Both the position numbers and the translations under genes were made by a program. The notes below the pieces were generated by a model. It saw only the letters and a list, made by a program, of their open reading frames with translations, made no database searches and was not told where the DNA came from. A stretch of 64,000 bases of DNA from Crenobacter oryzisoli (GTDB lineage Bacteria; Pseudomonadota; Gammaproteobacteria; Burkholderiales; Chromobacteriaceae): assembly GCF_030385785.1 (NCBI RefSeq), contig NZ_JAUEDK010000002.1, positions 62,001-126,000 on the forward strand, written 5' to 3'. This document shows, piece after piece, positions 17,342-25,971 of this stretch. Numbering within the stretch: the first letter of the stretch is position 1; every line of letters begins with the position of its first letter.

Positions 17342-17620
17342 ATGCTTGAACAAATCATCAAAAACTACCTCGTCAACACCAAGGGCACGGATCCCGCCCT
17401 GTTTGAAGATCCGGCGCTGCAAGTATCCGCTCTGAACCTCGACTCGCTGGATATGGTAGAGATGCTATTCGAGATCGAGGACCGCTGCGGTTTCCAACTG
17501 CAGGACCCTACCCGCTACCCGAAGATGAGCTTCCGGGAAATGCTGGCCGACATCGAAGCTGCCATTCAAGAGCACAACAACGGCGAATTGCCGGAATTCA
17601 GCCTCGAAAAGAGCAAATAA
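17342..17620 (+). CDS. Acyl carrier protein of the lipid cluster
   Basis: A 92-residue acidic carrier protein. The phosphopantetheine site is Ser35 in NLDSLDMVEMLFEIEDR, followed by the helix III region. It is more divergent than housekeeping AcpP and resembles carrier proteins of aryl-polyene and related type II systems. The ketosynthase frame starts one base after its stop, so the two are translationally coupled. It would carry the growing chain for the ketosynthase and dehydratases of this cluster. Confidence 0.9.
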   Translation: MLEQIIKNYLVNTKGTDPALFEDPALQVSALNLDSLDMVEMLFEIEDRCGFQLQDPTRYPKMSFREMLADIEAAIQEHNNGELPEFSLEKSK

Positions 17621-17621
17621 A

Positions 17622-18875
17622 TTGGCCAAAGTCCTGATTACTGGCATGGGCGCGATCAGCCCGCTTGGAGCCGACCTGCCCGCCAGCTTCGCCCAGGCAC
17701 TGGCCGGGCATTGCGCTGCTGGCGCCGCGACGCCCGATATCGCCAAATGGCTGCCCAATGTGCTACTGGCTCAGGCCGCCGCCGACCCGGCCAGCCTGCT
17801 GGGAGGCAAGCACGCCGGCCTGGACCGCGCCAGTCAGTTTGCCCTAGTGGCAGCTAATGAGGCGATGGCTGCCGCTAATCTTGCGCCCGCCCCTGCCGAC
17901 TCTCGCCGCTTCGGCGTTTACGTCGGCATCGGCTTCGGCGGCGCCCATACCGTGGACGGCTTGTACGAGCGCTTCCAATCCGCCGTGCAAAGCGATGGCA
18001 AGCGCAACCCCGTCGTGGTGCACCCGCTGTCTGTGCCACGGATGATGGCCAACGCGCCAGCGGCCGCCATTTCCATGGGTTATGGTCTGCACGGCCCTAG
18101 CCAGACCTATTCTGTCGCTTGTGCCTCTTCGGCCATCGCCATCGGCGAAGCCTTCCGCGCCATCCGAGATGGCTACCTGGATGCCGCTGTGGTGGTAGGT
18201 TGCGAAGCCATGCTGACCCCAGGCGCCCTGATGGCTTGGAATGCGCTGCGCGTGATGGCCAAGCCGCATGCTGCGGACCCGTCGCGCAGCTGCCGCCCTT
18301 TCTCGCAGGACCGCAGCGGTTTCGTGCTGGGCGAAGGCGGTGCCGCCATCGTGCTGGAAAGCGAGACCCGTGCTGTCGCTCGCGGCCAGAGCGCACTGGC
18401 CGAGCTGTGCGGCTATGGCAGCAGCAGTGATGCCGCCCACCTGACTGCTCCTTCAAGTGCCGAGCAGATCAACGCCATGCAGCAGGCGCTGGACGATGCT
18501 GGGTTGCGTGCGGAGGACATCCAGTACCTGAACGCCCACGGCACGGCGACCGATGCTGGCGATGTCACCGAAACCGAGTCCATCCGCGGCGTGTTTGGCG
18601 CGGCAGCCGGCCGGTTGGCCATCAGCTCCACCAAGGCGATGCACGGCCACCTGATCGGCGCCAGCGGCATCCTTGAGTTCGCGCTCAGCGTGATGGCGAT
18701 GAACAGCGGCTCACTGCCCCCCACCGCTACCCTGGAACAGGCCGATCCACGCTGCGATCTGGATTTCATCCCGCAGACTGCGCGCCACGGCTGCGACGTC
18801 CGCGCCATCATGTCCAACTCCTTTGCCTTCGGCGGCAGCAACGTTTCGCTGGTGGCACGGCGGTACCCCGCATGA
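17622..18875 (+). CDS. Beta-ketoacyl-ACP synthase (FabF/ApeO-like)
   Basis: A condensing enzyme of type II fatty acid or polyene synthesis. The 417-residue product has the complete catalytic set: Cys167 in YSVACASSAIAIG, His306 in LNAHGTATDAGD and His343 in STKAMHGHLIGASG. The start is TTG at 17622, one base after the ACP stop; the N-terminal MAKVLITGMGAISPLG fits the family exactly, so the rare start is credible. It overlaps the next gene by four bases. No second, cysteine-less ketosynthase (chain-length factor) is present in the window, unlike many aryl-polyene loci. Confidence 0.92.
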   Translation: MAKVLITGMGAISPLGADLPASFAQALAGHCAAGAATPDIAKWLPNVLLAQAAADPASLLGGKHAGLDRASQFALVAANEAMAAANLAPAPADSRRFGVYVGIGFGGAHTVDGLYERFQSAVQSDGKRNPVVVHPLSVPRMMANAPAAAISMGYGLHGPSQTYSVACASSAIAIGEAFRAIRDGYLDAAVVVGCEAMLTPGALMAWNALRVMAKPHAADPSRSCRPFSQDRSGFVLGEGGAAIVLESETRAVARGQSALAELCGYGSSSDAAHLTAPSSAEQINAMQQALDDAGLRAEDIQYLNAHGTATDAGDVTETESIRGVFGAAAGRLAISSTKAMHGHLIGASGILEFALSVMAMNSGSLPPTATLEQADPRCDLDFIPQTARHGCDVRAIMSNSFAFGGSNVSLVARRYPA

Positions 18876-19372
18876 GCGACAACGGCTACCAGTACCCGAT
18901 CCAGCTGCAGCGCAGTGATATCGAGCAGGTATTGCCGCACCGTGGGGCCATCTTTGTCTGCCGGCAGCTCACCATCGAGGGGCCGCATCGGTTTCATGGC
19001 CTAGCGAGTTGGCCGCGTGATAATGCAGTGATCCAGGGCCACTTCCCCGGCATGCCCATCGTGCCGGGGGTGATGCTGATCGAGTCGATGGCACAGCTTG
19101 CCGGCGCCGGCCTGTTGGTCGGCGACCCTTATGTCAAAACGCTGCCGCAGGATTCTGTCGGCATGCTGGCGGCGGTGCGCAATTGTTGGTTCAAGCAGCC
19201 GGTGTTGCCGGACCAAGATGTAGAATTCTTCATCCAGTGCCGCCAGATGGCGCCATTGCTGGTGCAGATCAATGCCCAGGTGAAGATAGCGGATCTGGAA
19301 GTGGCCAAGCTGGAAATCGCGCTGGCCTATGCGCCGCGCACGCAGTTGCAGGTCGCCAGCTTGGCTGGTTAA
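18872..19372 (+). CDS. 3-hydroxyacyl-ACP dehydratase (FabZ-like hotdog protein)
   Basis: A 166-residue single-hotdog protein. FabZ motifs are LPHRGAIF near residue 21 and GHFPGMPIVPGVMLIESMAQ (His57 and Glu71 as the catalytic pair). It would dehydrate 3-hydroxyacyl chains on the adjacent ACP. It begins with ATGA overlapping the ketosynthase stop, so ACP, ketosynthase and dehydratase form one plus-strand operon. The matching ketoreductase is not in the window; FabG from elsewhere would have to supply the hydroxyacyl substrate. It ends convergently with the MMPL exporter gene, with a strong hairpin between. Confidence 0.9.
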   Translation: MSDNGYQYPIQLQRSDIEQVLPHRGAIFVCRQLTIEGPHRFHGLASWPRDNAVIQGHFPGMPIVPGVMLIESMAQLAGAGLLVGDPYVKTLPQDSVGMLAAVRNCWFKQPVLPDQDVEFFIQCRQMAPLLVQINAQVKIADLEVAKLEIALAYAPRTQLQVASLAG

Positions 19373-19397
19373 GCCCGAGCTGGCCGGAACTGGCCTG

Positions 19398-19432
19398 ACC
19401 GGCGCAGCAGGCAATCCGCCTGCTGCGCCGGT
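19398..19432. terminator. Strong hairpin between convergent operons
   Basis: Perfect 15-bp arms ACCGGCGCAGCAGGC/GCCTGCTGCGCCGGT with a five-base loop between the dehydratase and exporter genes. No T-run follows, so a bidirectional terminator role is inferred from position and stem strength. Confidence 0.6.
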
Positions 19433-19441
19433 TGCCTGTAC

Positions 19442-21793
19442 TCAAGAATGGTGTGCGCGGGGATGAATCCTCGCCATCATCGCGGAAAACACCAGTGCCA
19501 GCAAAGCGCCGATCGCCACGGTGCTGCCGATGAAGGACAACACCGGCACGCTGGACGTCCCCAGCAGACCAAAGCTGGTGACCGTCGCCAGGTTGGCCAC
19601 CACCAGCGACACCTCCACCTGGCGCTGCTCCGCCTCGCTGCCCAGTTGCTGCTTGTTGGCAAAAAACAGCGCGTAGTTGGAGCCTATAGCCACCACCAAC
19701 AGCAGCCCTACCAAGTGCAATATGGTCAGCTGGATGCCGCAGGCATCGAAAATGGCCACTACGCACAGCACGGCGCAGCCCAGCGGAATGGTGACTCGCA
19801 CCGCCTGCATCCAGCCGCAGGTAAAACCCAGCAGCAACAGGATGGCCAGACTGCCCAGCGAAGAGAACACCAGTGCCTCGTGGGTATAGCTGTCGAAGAT
19901 GGCTGTGGTTTCCTCTAGCAGGTCGATTACCGTTACCTGCCCCAGCTGCTGCCGCTCCAGCGTCGCCCTCACCTTGTCCAACGCGATCTCGCCGCCCTTC
20001 GCCCCCTCGCCGATGGGTTGTAGTGGCATCAGCACCAGATAGCCATTGGGGCGCTTGATCAGCATGGAATCCAGCAGCACGTTGGCCGCACTGCCCTGCA
20101 GGCTTTGCCGGCTCAACAGCGGCTGAGCGCGGCTGCGCACGACATCTGCCAGGAAATCCTCCAAGCGGTCCGCCTGCAGCGGCATGCCATCCAACGCCTG
20201 AACCAAGCGCTGCCTCGCCTCGACTACAGTCGGCAGCGCAGCCTGACGCGCACGCTGGCTCGCTTGGCTGGGCAGCAGCTCGTCCGGAGTGTGGAAGCCA
20301 CCGATCACGCGCTGGCGGACCAGATCCTGCAACACGCGGCGGCTCCGTTCGGCCAGCTGCAGCGCGCTTTCCTGATCCGGCGCACTGAAGCTGGCGACAT
20401 AGCGCATGTCATTGCCGCCTAGGTCTCCCCGCAGCTCGGCATCCAGCTTGTTCTGCCCCTTGGAAATGGAGCTGAGCGCATTCAGCTGGCGACTCCAGAT
20501 GTCCTGCTGATGGAACACCAGTACCGCCACCGCTGCCAGCAGAACTACAGCCATCACCCAGCGCATGCGGGTAAGGAAGTCCAAGCCCTTTTGCAGCATC
20601 AGGCCGGGGCCGCTCAAATCGCGCAGGTTGAGCCGTGCCGGCATCAGCCCCGGCAGGATGTAGCGGGTCACCAGCGCTGCCGTGACCAGGCCGCTGATGG
20701 AATACAGCCCCAGCTGGGACAGGCCGGGGAAGCTGGAGCACATCAGCGCGGCAAAGCCCGTGATCGAGGTGAGCACCCCCAGCCGGATGGTGCGCCAGAA
20801 ATGACCGGGTTCGTTACCCCCAGCCCGCTGGATGAACAGATAGATCGAATAGTCGACCGCCTCGCCGATCAGCGTGGTGCCGAAGCCCAGCGTCAGGCCG
20901 TGCACATGGCCGAAGCCCAGGCTGACGCTGGCGATGCCAACCAAGGCGCCGGACACCACCGGAATCAGTCCGAGCAGCAACAACGGCAGCGAGCGGTAGA
21001 CCAAGAGTAGCAGCGCCACCACCAGCACGGTGCCGAGCGTAGCCAGCCGTTCCACCTCGCTCTTGATGGTATCGCGCGACGCCACCGACATCACGCTGGT
21101 GCCGCTCATCACCAGCCGGGTATCGGCATGCCGTTGCGGCAGGCTGGCAAAGGCCTGGCGCACATCGTCCAGCGCCGTCGCCTGGGCGTCGGTGTTCAGG
21201 CCCGACTCGGCCAACTGCAGCAGTAGCACGGCGCGCTTGCCGTCGCGCGACACCCAGATGTCATTGCTGCTGCGCGGCTGGCTCTCGCCGATGAACTGGT
21301 CGACGATCTGCAGGGTTTCGCCGGTCGGATCGCGCGGCAGGATCTTCTTCACGACCAGGCCGACGTCGCCGGACATCGCGTCCAGCGTGTCTTGGATGGC
21401 GGTGCGCAGACCAGCGACGCTGAAGCGCTCCGGCGTGACCGCCGGGCTCAGCAGGTAACGGTTGTTGAAGAAATACAGCTGGTCGCGCTGCTGCGTCTTA
21501 CTATCGCCGTTCTGCACCGAAGTGAAACGCGGATTGTGCGCCAGCCGGCTCACCAGCAGGCGCGACAGCCGGCCACGCTCGGCCTCGTCGCCGCCTTCGA
21601 TGCCCACCAGCACGATGCGGGCGATGGCACCGTCGCGTAGCTGGTCGATCAGCATCTGCTGGCGCGCGCTCGGCACCTTGGGCATGAAGGCCGACAGATC
21701 GGCGACAAAGCGGGTCTGAGCGATCACCAGCACCGAGGCCAGCATGACCGCCAGCCAGACAAACAGTGCCAGCTTGTTGTGGCGTGACTTCAT
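19442..21793 (-). CDS. MMPL/RND-family lipid exporter
   Basis: A 783-residue inner-membrane protein of the COG4258 type. After an N-terminal membrane helix come a large periplasmic part (about residues 30-245), a first block of membrane helices (about 250-440), a second periplasmic part and a final helix block (about 640-775). The inter-helix sequence FGTTLIGEAVDYSIYLFIQR and the later GSNYALFFANKQ are conserved in this transporter group. In aryl-polyene and xanthomonadin loci such proteins are thought to export the lipid product. It starts with ATGA overlapping the LolA-like gene. Confidence 0.88.
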   Translation of the reverse strand: MKSRHNKLALFVWLAVMLASVLVIAQTRFVADLSAFMPKVPSARQQMLIDQLRDGAIARIVLVGIEGGDEAERGRLSRLLVSRLAHNPRFTSVQNGDSKTQQRDQLYFFNNRYLLSPAVTPERFSVAGLRTAIQDTLDAMSGDVGLVVKKILPRDPTGETLQIVDQFIGESQPRSSNDIWVSRDGKRAVLLLQLAESGLNTDAQATALDDVRQAFASLPQRHADTRLVMSGTSVMSVASRDTIKSEVERLATLGTVLVVALLLLVYRSLPLLLLGLIPVVSGALVGIASVSLGFGHVHGLTLGFGTTLIGEAVDYSIYLFIQRAGGNEPGHFWRTIRLGVLTSITGFAALMCSSFPGLSQLGLYSISGLVTAALVTRYILPGLMPARLNLRDLSGPGLMLQKGLDFLTRMRWVMAVVLLAAVAVLVFHQQDIWSRQLNALSSISKGQNKLDAELRGDLGGNDMRYVASFSAPDQESALQLAERSRRVLQDLVRQRVIGGFHTPDELLPSQASQRARQAALPTVVEARQRLVQALDGMPLQADRLEDFLADVVRSRAQPLLSRQSLQGSAANVLLDSMLIKRPNGYLVLMPLQPIGEGAKGGEIALDKVRATLERQQLGQVTVIDLLEETTAIFDSYTHEALVFSSLGSLAILLLLGFTCGWMQAVRVTIPLGCAVLCVVAIFDACGIQLTILHLVGLLLVVAIGSNYALFFANKQQLGSEAEQRQVEVSLVVANLATVTSFGLLGTSSVPVLSFIGSTVAIGALLALVFSAMMARIHPRAHHS

Positions 21794-22377
21794 TTGGCGC
21801 TGGTACTGGTAATGACCATTTCCGAACGGTCACCATCGGCCTGCTGGAATTCGATGGTCCGGACCTGGGCCTGACTGCCGGCGATGCGGATCTGGCTGAC
21901 CACCTTCTGCATGCGCGGCTGGATCGGCGTCAGGTTCATCTGCCACTTCTCAGCGGCACCACTCAGGGCCACGGTATAGAAGCGCTCCAGAGCGCCACGA
22001 TCACCGGAGAGGGTGGCGCGGATGCTTTCGACAAAGGCCGCCACTTCGGGACGGTCGGACAGAGCCACTGTCATTCTTCGGCCATCGCTGCGCTCCAGCA
22101 TCAACTTGCTGCCCTCCAGCACTACCGACTCCGGCTTGGGCTTGAGCGTGCGCTTTTCCAGGCGGTCGGGTGCGGTGAAGGCCAGCTCACCGGAAGACTC
22201 CAGCGGCTGCTTCAGCATGGCGATGTATTTTTTCTCGACAAAGGTGGCCGTGCCGGATTTTTTCTGGCCCAGCATCTGCATCAGATCCGCCACACTCAAT
22301 TCCGCCGCCTGGCAAAGGCCGGCAGCCAGTAACACGGCCAGACCGGCCAACGTCTTGCTTATGATAGGTGCACGCAT
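21790..22377 (-). CDS. LolA-like outer-membrane lipoprotein carrier protein
   Basis: A 195-residue periplasmic protein. The ATG at 22377, eight bases after the preceding stop, gives a clear signal peptide (hydrophobic core LAGLAVLLAAG, cleavage after CQAA). The mature part has the alternating pattern of the LolA beta-barrel, including GTATFVEKKYIAMLKQPL and FTAPDRLEKRTLKP. Proteins of this kind recur in aryl-polyene clusters and may carry the lipid product across the periplasm. A longer form from 22464 would overlap the acyltransferase gene and was rejected. Confidence 0.85.
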   Translation of the reverse strand: MRAPIISKTLAGLAVLLAAGLCQAAELSVADLMQMLGQKKSGTATFVEKKYIAMLKQPLESSGELAFTAPDRLEKRTLKPKPESVVLEGSKLMLERSDGRRMTVALSDRPEVAAFVESIRATLSGDRGALERFYTVALSGAAEKWQMNLTPIQPRMQKVVSQIRIAGSQAQVRTIEFQQADGDRSEMVITSTSAK

Positions 22378-22384
22378 GATCTGT

Positions 22385-23296
22385 CTAGCTTTCATCCCAA
22401 AAATCGTAAAAATTGAACCAGTTGAACGGATGGGCACGGCAATGACGCTCCAGTGCCACCACATATTTATCGAGCAGCGCGGCCATCGCCTGCTCCCGGC
22501 CCTGCCGGGAGGTGGCGGAAAAATCCTCCAGCAGTTCGAAATGCACGCGGTAGCGATTGCCGCCTAGGTAGATGCCGGCCATGAAGTACACCGGATGCTT
22601 CAGCATGGCCGCCATTCGGAACGGGCCACTGGGAAAGCGCGCCGGCGCGCCCAGCAAGGGGCGGCTCAGATACTGGTCCGGCCCGGAGGCGCGGTCGGCC
22701 AGGACGCCGACCAGCGCCCCCTCCTCCAGTCGGCGATGTACGGTCAACATGGCATCCATCGTCCCCAACGCGATGATGTCCTGCCGGACCTGGGGGTTGA
22801 TGGCCTGCAAGGCTTCGTTGATCTGACGGGCATTTTCCGGGTACATCGCCATGCTCATCTGCAAACCCGGGCGGTTGCGCGCCATTGCGCGCAATACCTC
22901 GAAACTGCCGAGGTGAGCGCCGAACAGCAATAGCCCCTGACCGCTGTCGTAATGGAGATGCAACGCCTCGGCACCGGACAGGTCGATGCGAAAATCGTCG
23001 AAACGGTCTCGCAGTAGGTAGACCCGGTCGTGAATGGTGGAGGCAAAGCTCAGCACATGTCGGTATCGCTCGCGCCAGCGTGGCGGACGACCCAGACAGC
23101 GGGCCAGATAGTCGCGCGACGCGGTGCGTGCCCTGCCGCCGAACAACAGGAAATAGACGGCAATGCCGTACAGCACCAGCCGGGCACAACGTCGCCCCAG
23201 CAGGCAGGACAACGTGGTCATGATGCGTAGCCAGAAGCGGTTGCCGCGTTCCTTCTGCTGCATCCAAACCGGTATTTCTGCAACCGGTTCTCTCAC
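22385..23296 (-). CDS. LpxL/HtrB-type lysophospholipid acyltransferase
   Basis: A 303-residue membrane-associated acyltransferase. The catalytic HX4E motif is in LLFGAHLGSFEVLRA, and the second conserved block is EGALVGVLADRASG. In many aryl-polyene loci this domain is fused to a family 2 glycosyltransferase; here it stands alone and no glycosyltransferase is in the window. It probably transfers an acyl or polyene chain from ACP to a lipid acceptor at the inner membrane. It overlaps the preceding hotdog gene by four bases (ATGA). Confidence 0.87.
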   Translation of the reverse strand: MREPVAEIPVWMQQKERGNRFWLRIMTTLSCLLGRRCARLVLYGIAVYFLLFGGRARTASRDYLARCLGRPPRWRERYRHVLSFASTIHDRVYLLRDRFDDFRIDLSGAEALHLHYDSGQGLLLFGAHLGSFEVLRAMARNRPGLQMSMAMYPENARQINEALQAINPQVRQDIIALGTMDAMLTVHRRLEEGALVGVLADRASGPDQYLSRPLLGAPARFPSGPFRMAAMLKHPVYFMAGIYLGGNRYRVHFELLEDFSATSRQGREQAMAALLDKYVVALERHCRAHPFNWFNFYDFWDES

Positions 23297-23592
23297 GCTG
23301 CCTGCTCCTTGGCTATGGCAAATTTGCCATCCGCCACCTTGTCCTGTTGATGGAAGATGGCAAAGGTCACGCCAAATTGATCGTGCCGAAACTCCAGCCG
23401 TAGCGCCTGCCCCAGGCCAACCGGGCGATGAAACTTGGCTGGCAGCAAATCATCCAGCCTCAGCCGGCAGGCATCCTCGATGGCCAGTGCGGCGTGGTCA
23501 AGCAGCACTACCTCAGGCAGGACCGGGCTGCTCGGGAAATGCCCGAGATAGGCGGAGTGGTCGGCGGCGACAGGGAGAGGCAACTGCTGCAT
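23293..23592 (-). CDS. Hotdog dehydratase/thioesterase, ApeI-like
   Basis: A short 99-residue hotdog protein. The recognisable part is AYLGHFPSSPVLPEVVLLDH near the N-terminus, resembling ApeI and FabA/FabZ-type dehydratases with His18. The usual Pro-Gly after the second proline is Pro-Glu here. It may provide a second dehydratase with a different chain-length preference. It lies two bases after the ligase stop and overlaps the acyltransferase start. Confidence 0.8.
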   Translation of the reverse strand: MQQLPLPVAADHSAYLGHFPSSPVLPEVVLLDHAALAIEDACRLRLDDLLPAKFHRPVGLGQALRLEFRHDQFGVTFAIFHQQDKVADGKFAIAKEQAA

Positions 23593-23594
23593 GT

Positions 23595-24941
23595 TTAGTT
23601 CCGCTGAAGAATGTGTTGCGCGACCAGCTCCTGCAGGGTGCGGGCCAGCAGTTTGCCATTGCCGTCGCGCGGCAGCGCCTCGACGAACACCACGTGGCGC
23701 GGCAGAAACACCGCGTCCACGTGCTGGCGCAAGCCGGCTAGAATTTGCGCGCGCTCCAGCCCCGGTGCGACCACGAAGGCAGCCAGGCGTTCCACCTCGC
23801 CGTTGCCGTTGCGCTCCGGCACGCAGAATACGCCGTCCACCACGCCGGGCAGGCTGGTCAGCGTGGCATTAAGGAAGGACAGCGAGCTGCGCTTGCCAGC
23901 GACGTTGATTATGTTGGCCTTGCGATCGACCAGGCGGAACACCTGTGGGCTGAACAGCTCGATGGTGTCGTTAAGCATCTGCGGCGTTTCGTACACCTCT
24001 CCCACCGCCCAAAGCTCCTGGCCTCGCTCTTCCAGCGTGATACCAGGCAAGGTCAGCCAATTGCTTTCCTTGTCCGTCTCGCGGGTAGCAACCTGTCCGG
24101 TTTCGGTGGAGCCGTAGATTTCCACTACCGGGCAGCCCAACTGCTGCCGGGCCTGCACGGCCAGTTCTGCCGATAGCGGTGCGGTCGCCGACAGGATGAC
24201 GGCGATGTCCGGCAAGGCGATGTCCGCCTCCAGCAACTTGCGCAGGTGGAAGGGCGTGATCACCAGCAGACGCGGGGCGGGCATCCCCGCCAGGCTGGCT
24301 GCAATGTCCGCCGGGAAGAAGGGAATCTGCGTAGACATACGGCCGCCGCCGAAAATGGGCAGCAGCACACTGGCTTCCAGTCCGTACATATGACGGATCG
24401 GCACCGTGCCCACCACCGAGCATGGTGCTCCGGCCGCCGCCCACACCCGTCCCGCCCCGGCCAGGACGGCCTGCCGTAGGCGACCGAAGGTCTTGAAATG
24501 CGGCATCGGCGTGCCAGTGGAGCCGGAGGTGTACATACAGGCAATGCGCTGATCGAACGCAACCAGCGGCATGTTAGCCACCGTTGATGGCCCCTCCGGT
24601 GGCAGGGCATCGACCCGGAAATACGGCAAGCCTTCTACCGGACAGGACGCCTGATCGCCCAGCACCAGCAGGCCCGGCTGCTCGGCCGCCACCATGGCGA
24701 TATGCTCGGGGGCGGCCGAGCTGGGCAATACGGTCAGCATGCCGCGGGCAATGGCGGCAAACAGCGCCACCGCAAACCAGTAGCGGTCAGCGCACAGATT
24801 CATCACCCGCTGCCCTTCCGGCAGCGTGGCAGCCAGCGTCATTACCTGGGCGTGAAAAGTCTCCCGATCGATCGCCTTGCCATGACGAAAGGCAAAAGGG
24901 GCATGGCGGTCGGCGTCGGGAAGCAGCGGTATCAGGGTCAT
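23595..24941 (-). CDS. AMP-dependent acyl-/aryl-ACP ligase
   Basis: A 448-residue ANL-family adenylating enzyme. The phosphate loop is MYTSGSTGTPMPHFKTF (the second half is unusual, with Pro where TSGTTG-KPK is common), then VEIYGSTETGQVATRE, and the C-terminal domain with lysine in PRDGNGKLLARTLQ. Ligases of this type load a starter acid onto ACP in aryl-polyene and flexirubin systems. The starter is unknown, and no ammonia lyase to make an aromatic acid is present. It starts 33 bases after the COG4648-like membrane gene. Confidence 0.88.
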   Translation of the reverse strand: MTLIPLLPDADRHAPFAFRHGKAIDRETFHAQVMTLAATLPEGQRVMNLCADRYWFAVALFAAIARGMLTVLPSSAAPEHIAMVAAEQPGLLVLGDQASCPVEGLPYFRVDALPPEGPSTVANMPLVAFDQRIACMYTSGSTGTPMPHFKTFGRLRQAVLAGAGRVWAAAGAPCSVVGTVPIRHMYGLEASVLLPIFGGGRMSTQIPFFPADIAASLAGMPAPRLLVITPFHLRKLLEADIALPDIAVILSATAPLSAELAVQARQQLGCPVVEIYGSTETGQVATRETDKESNWLTLPGITLEERGQELWAVGEVYETPQMLNDTIELFSPQVFRLVDRKANIINVAGKRSSLSFLNATLTSLPGVVDGVFCVPERNGNGEVERLAAFVVAPGLERAQILAGLRQHVDAVFLPRHVVFVEALPRDGNGKLLARTLQELVAQHILQRN

Positions 24942-24974
24942 GGAACGGCGTGAATCAAGATCGGTGGCCTGGGG

Positions 24975-25631
24975 CTATTCGGCGGCATCCCGGGACTGTG
25001 TGTATTGGCGATAGGCCCGAATGGTCTGGGCGATGCTGAAGTGCGGCTGGCCCGGCAGCGCACGTAGGCGGATCAGGTATTCGCCGCCGAACATCAGCCC
25101 CAATGACACCGGGGTGAGCAGGGAGGCAAACAGTGCCCACCAGGCTAACGGGGCGAAAGCAAACAGCAGTAGCGACACGAGAGCACTGGCGGCGAAGTAG
25201 AGAGTCCACGCCAGCGTGACCTTCCAGGTGTAGTGCAGATAGTGCGCATCCAGCGGCTCAGCAACGGCAGTGCGGGCAATGCGCGAGCACAGTGCGCCCT
25301 CGTGACTCCCCAGCGTACTGCCGAACATGATGCCTAGGCCGATCATGATGCCGACGTACTGGAAGAAATACAGCCAGGCGGCATGCGTCAGCAGCCGGTC
25401 GAAATTCAGCGCAATCGCCACCAGCCCCCCCAGACACAGCAGCATGGCGGGCCAGCGAAAGGACGAATTCCAGCAGGCGGCGACCACCCCGGTAGTCAGG
25501 GGAATGGCACCGATCAGCACTGCGTAGACCGGTGGCTGACTGGAAGAAGACGCCATATAGTCCAGGATCAGATACCCCGCCCCCACCGCCACCAGCAAAA
25601 CCAAGCGCAATTTGCTCCAGAGTCCAGTCAT
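24975..25631 (-). CDS. COG4648-type integral membrane protein of the lipid cluster
   Basis: A 218-residue protein with about five to six hydrophobic helices and a conserved-looking segment FQYVGIMIGLGIMFGSTL followed by a polar stretch ending in HYLHYTWKVTLAWTLYFA. Proteins like this are a standard but uncharacterised part of aryl-polyene gene clusters (the ApeF-like position before the ligase). It overlaps a short upstream frame by ATGA. No enzymatic motif is visible. Confidence 0.78.
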   Translation of the reverse strand: MTGLWSKLRLVLLVAVGAGYLILDYMASSSSQPPVYAVLIGAIPLTTGVVAACWNSSFRWPAMLLCLGGLVAIALNFDRLLTHAAWLYFFQYVGIMIGLGIMFGSTLGSHEGALCSRIARTAVAEPLDAHYLHYTWKVTLAWTLYFAASALVSLLLFAFAPLAWWALFASLLTPVSLGLMFGGEYLIRLRALPGQPHFSIAQTIRAYRQYTQSRDAAE

Positions 25632-25882
25632 TTGCTTCGATGCCCGGCGACGTCAAGATTCAGCGTGGCGCCAATCGATCCGGCAACTTCACGCTTCAGT
25701 GCCAGATCCAGCTCGATATGTGCAGGTTTTTGTCGCTCCATGACTTGCAATAGCGGGGGGCTTAAATTGAAGGGAATAGCAGGCAATCGACAATGCCATA
25801 CAGTTTTTGTATCATCGCCATGCAAATCGAATGGTTGCCGAACGATATATTCACGCCCCTGGCTTGACGTGGATATAGTCAA
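25628..25882 (-). CDS. Short uncharacterised frame at the head of the minus-strand operon, uncertain
   Basis: The frame ends with TGA overlapping the ATG of the COG4648-like gene, a coupling typical of real genes. It has no ATG near its beginning; the possible start is TTG 25882 (84 codons) or TTG 25990, which would overlap the divergent gene. The product shows a short amphipathic section ending in GATLNLDVAGHRSK and matches no family I know. It sits where a second carrier-protein gene is often found, but it has no DSL motif. Confidence 0.35.
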   Translation of the reverse strand: MTISTSSQGREYIVRQPFDLHGDDTKTVWHCRLPAIPFNLSPPLLQVMERQKPAHIELDLALKREVAGSIGATLNLDVAGHRSK

Positions 25883-25971
25883 TACATCAGGGCAAAAAAA
25901 TGATATCGGAGTATAACAGTCTGCATGCCGGCATGCCAACGCGCCAAGCCTGGCATAGCTGAGGAGTCGTT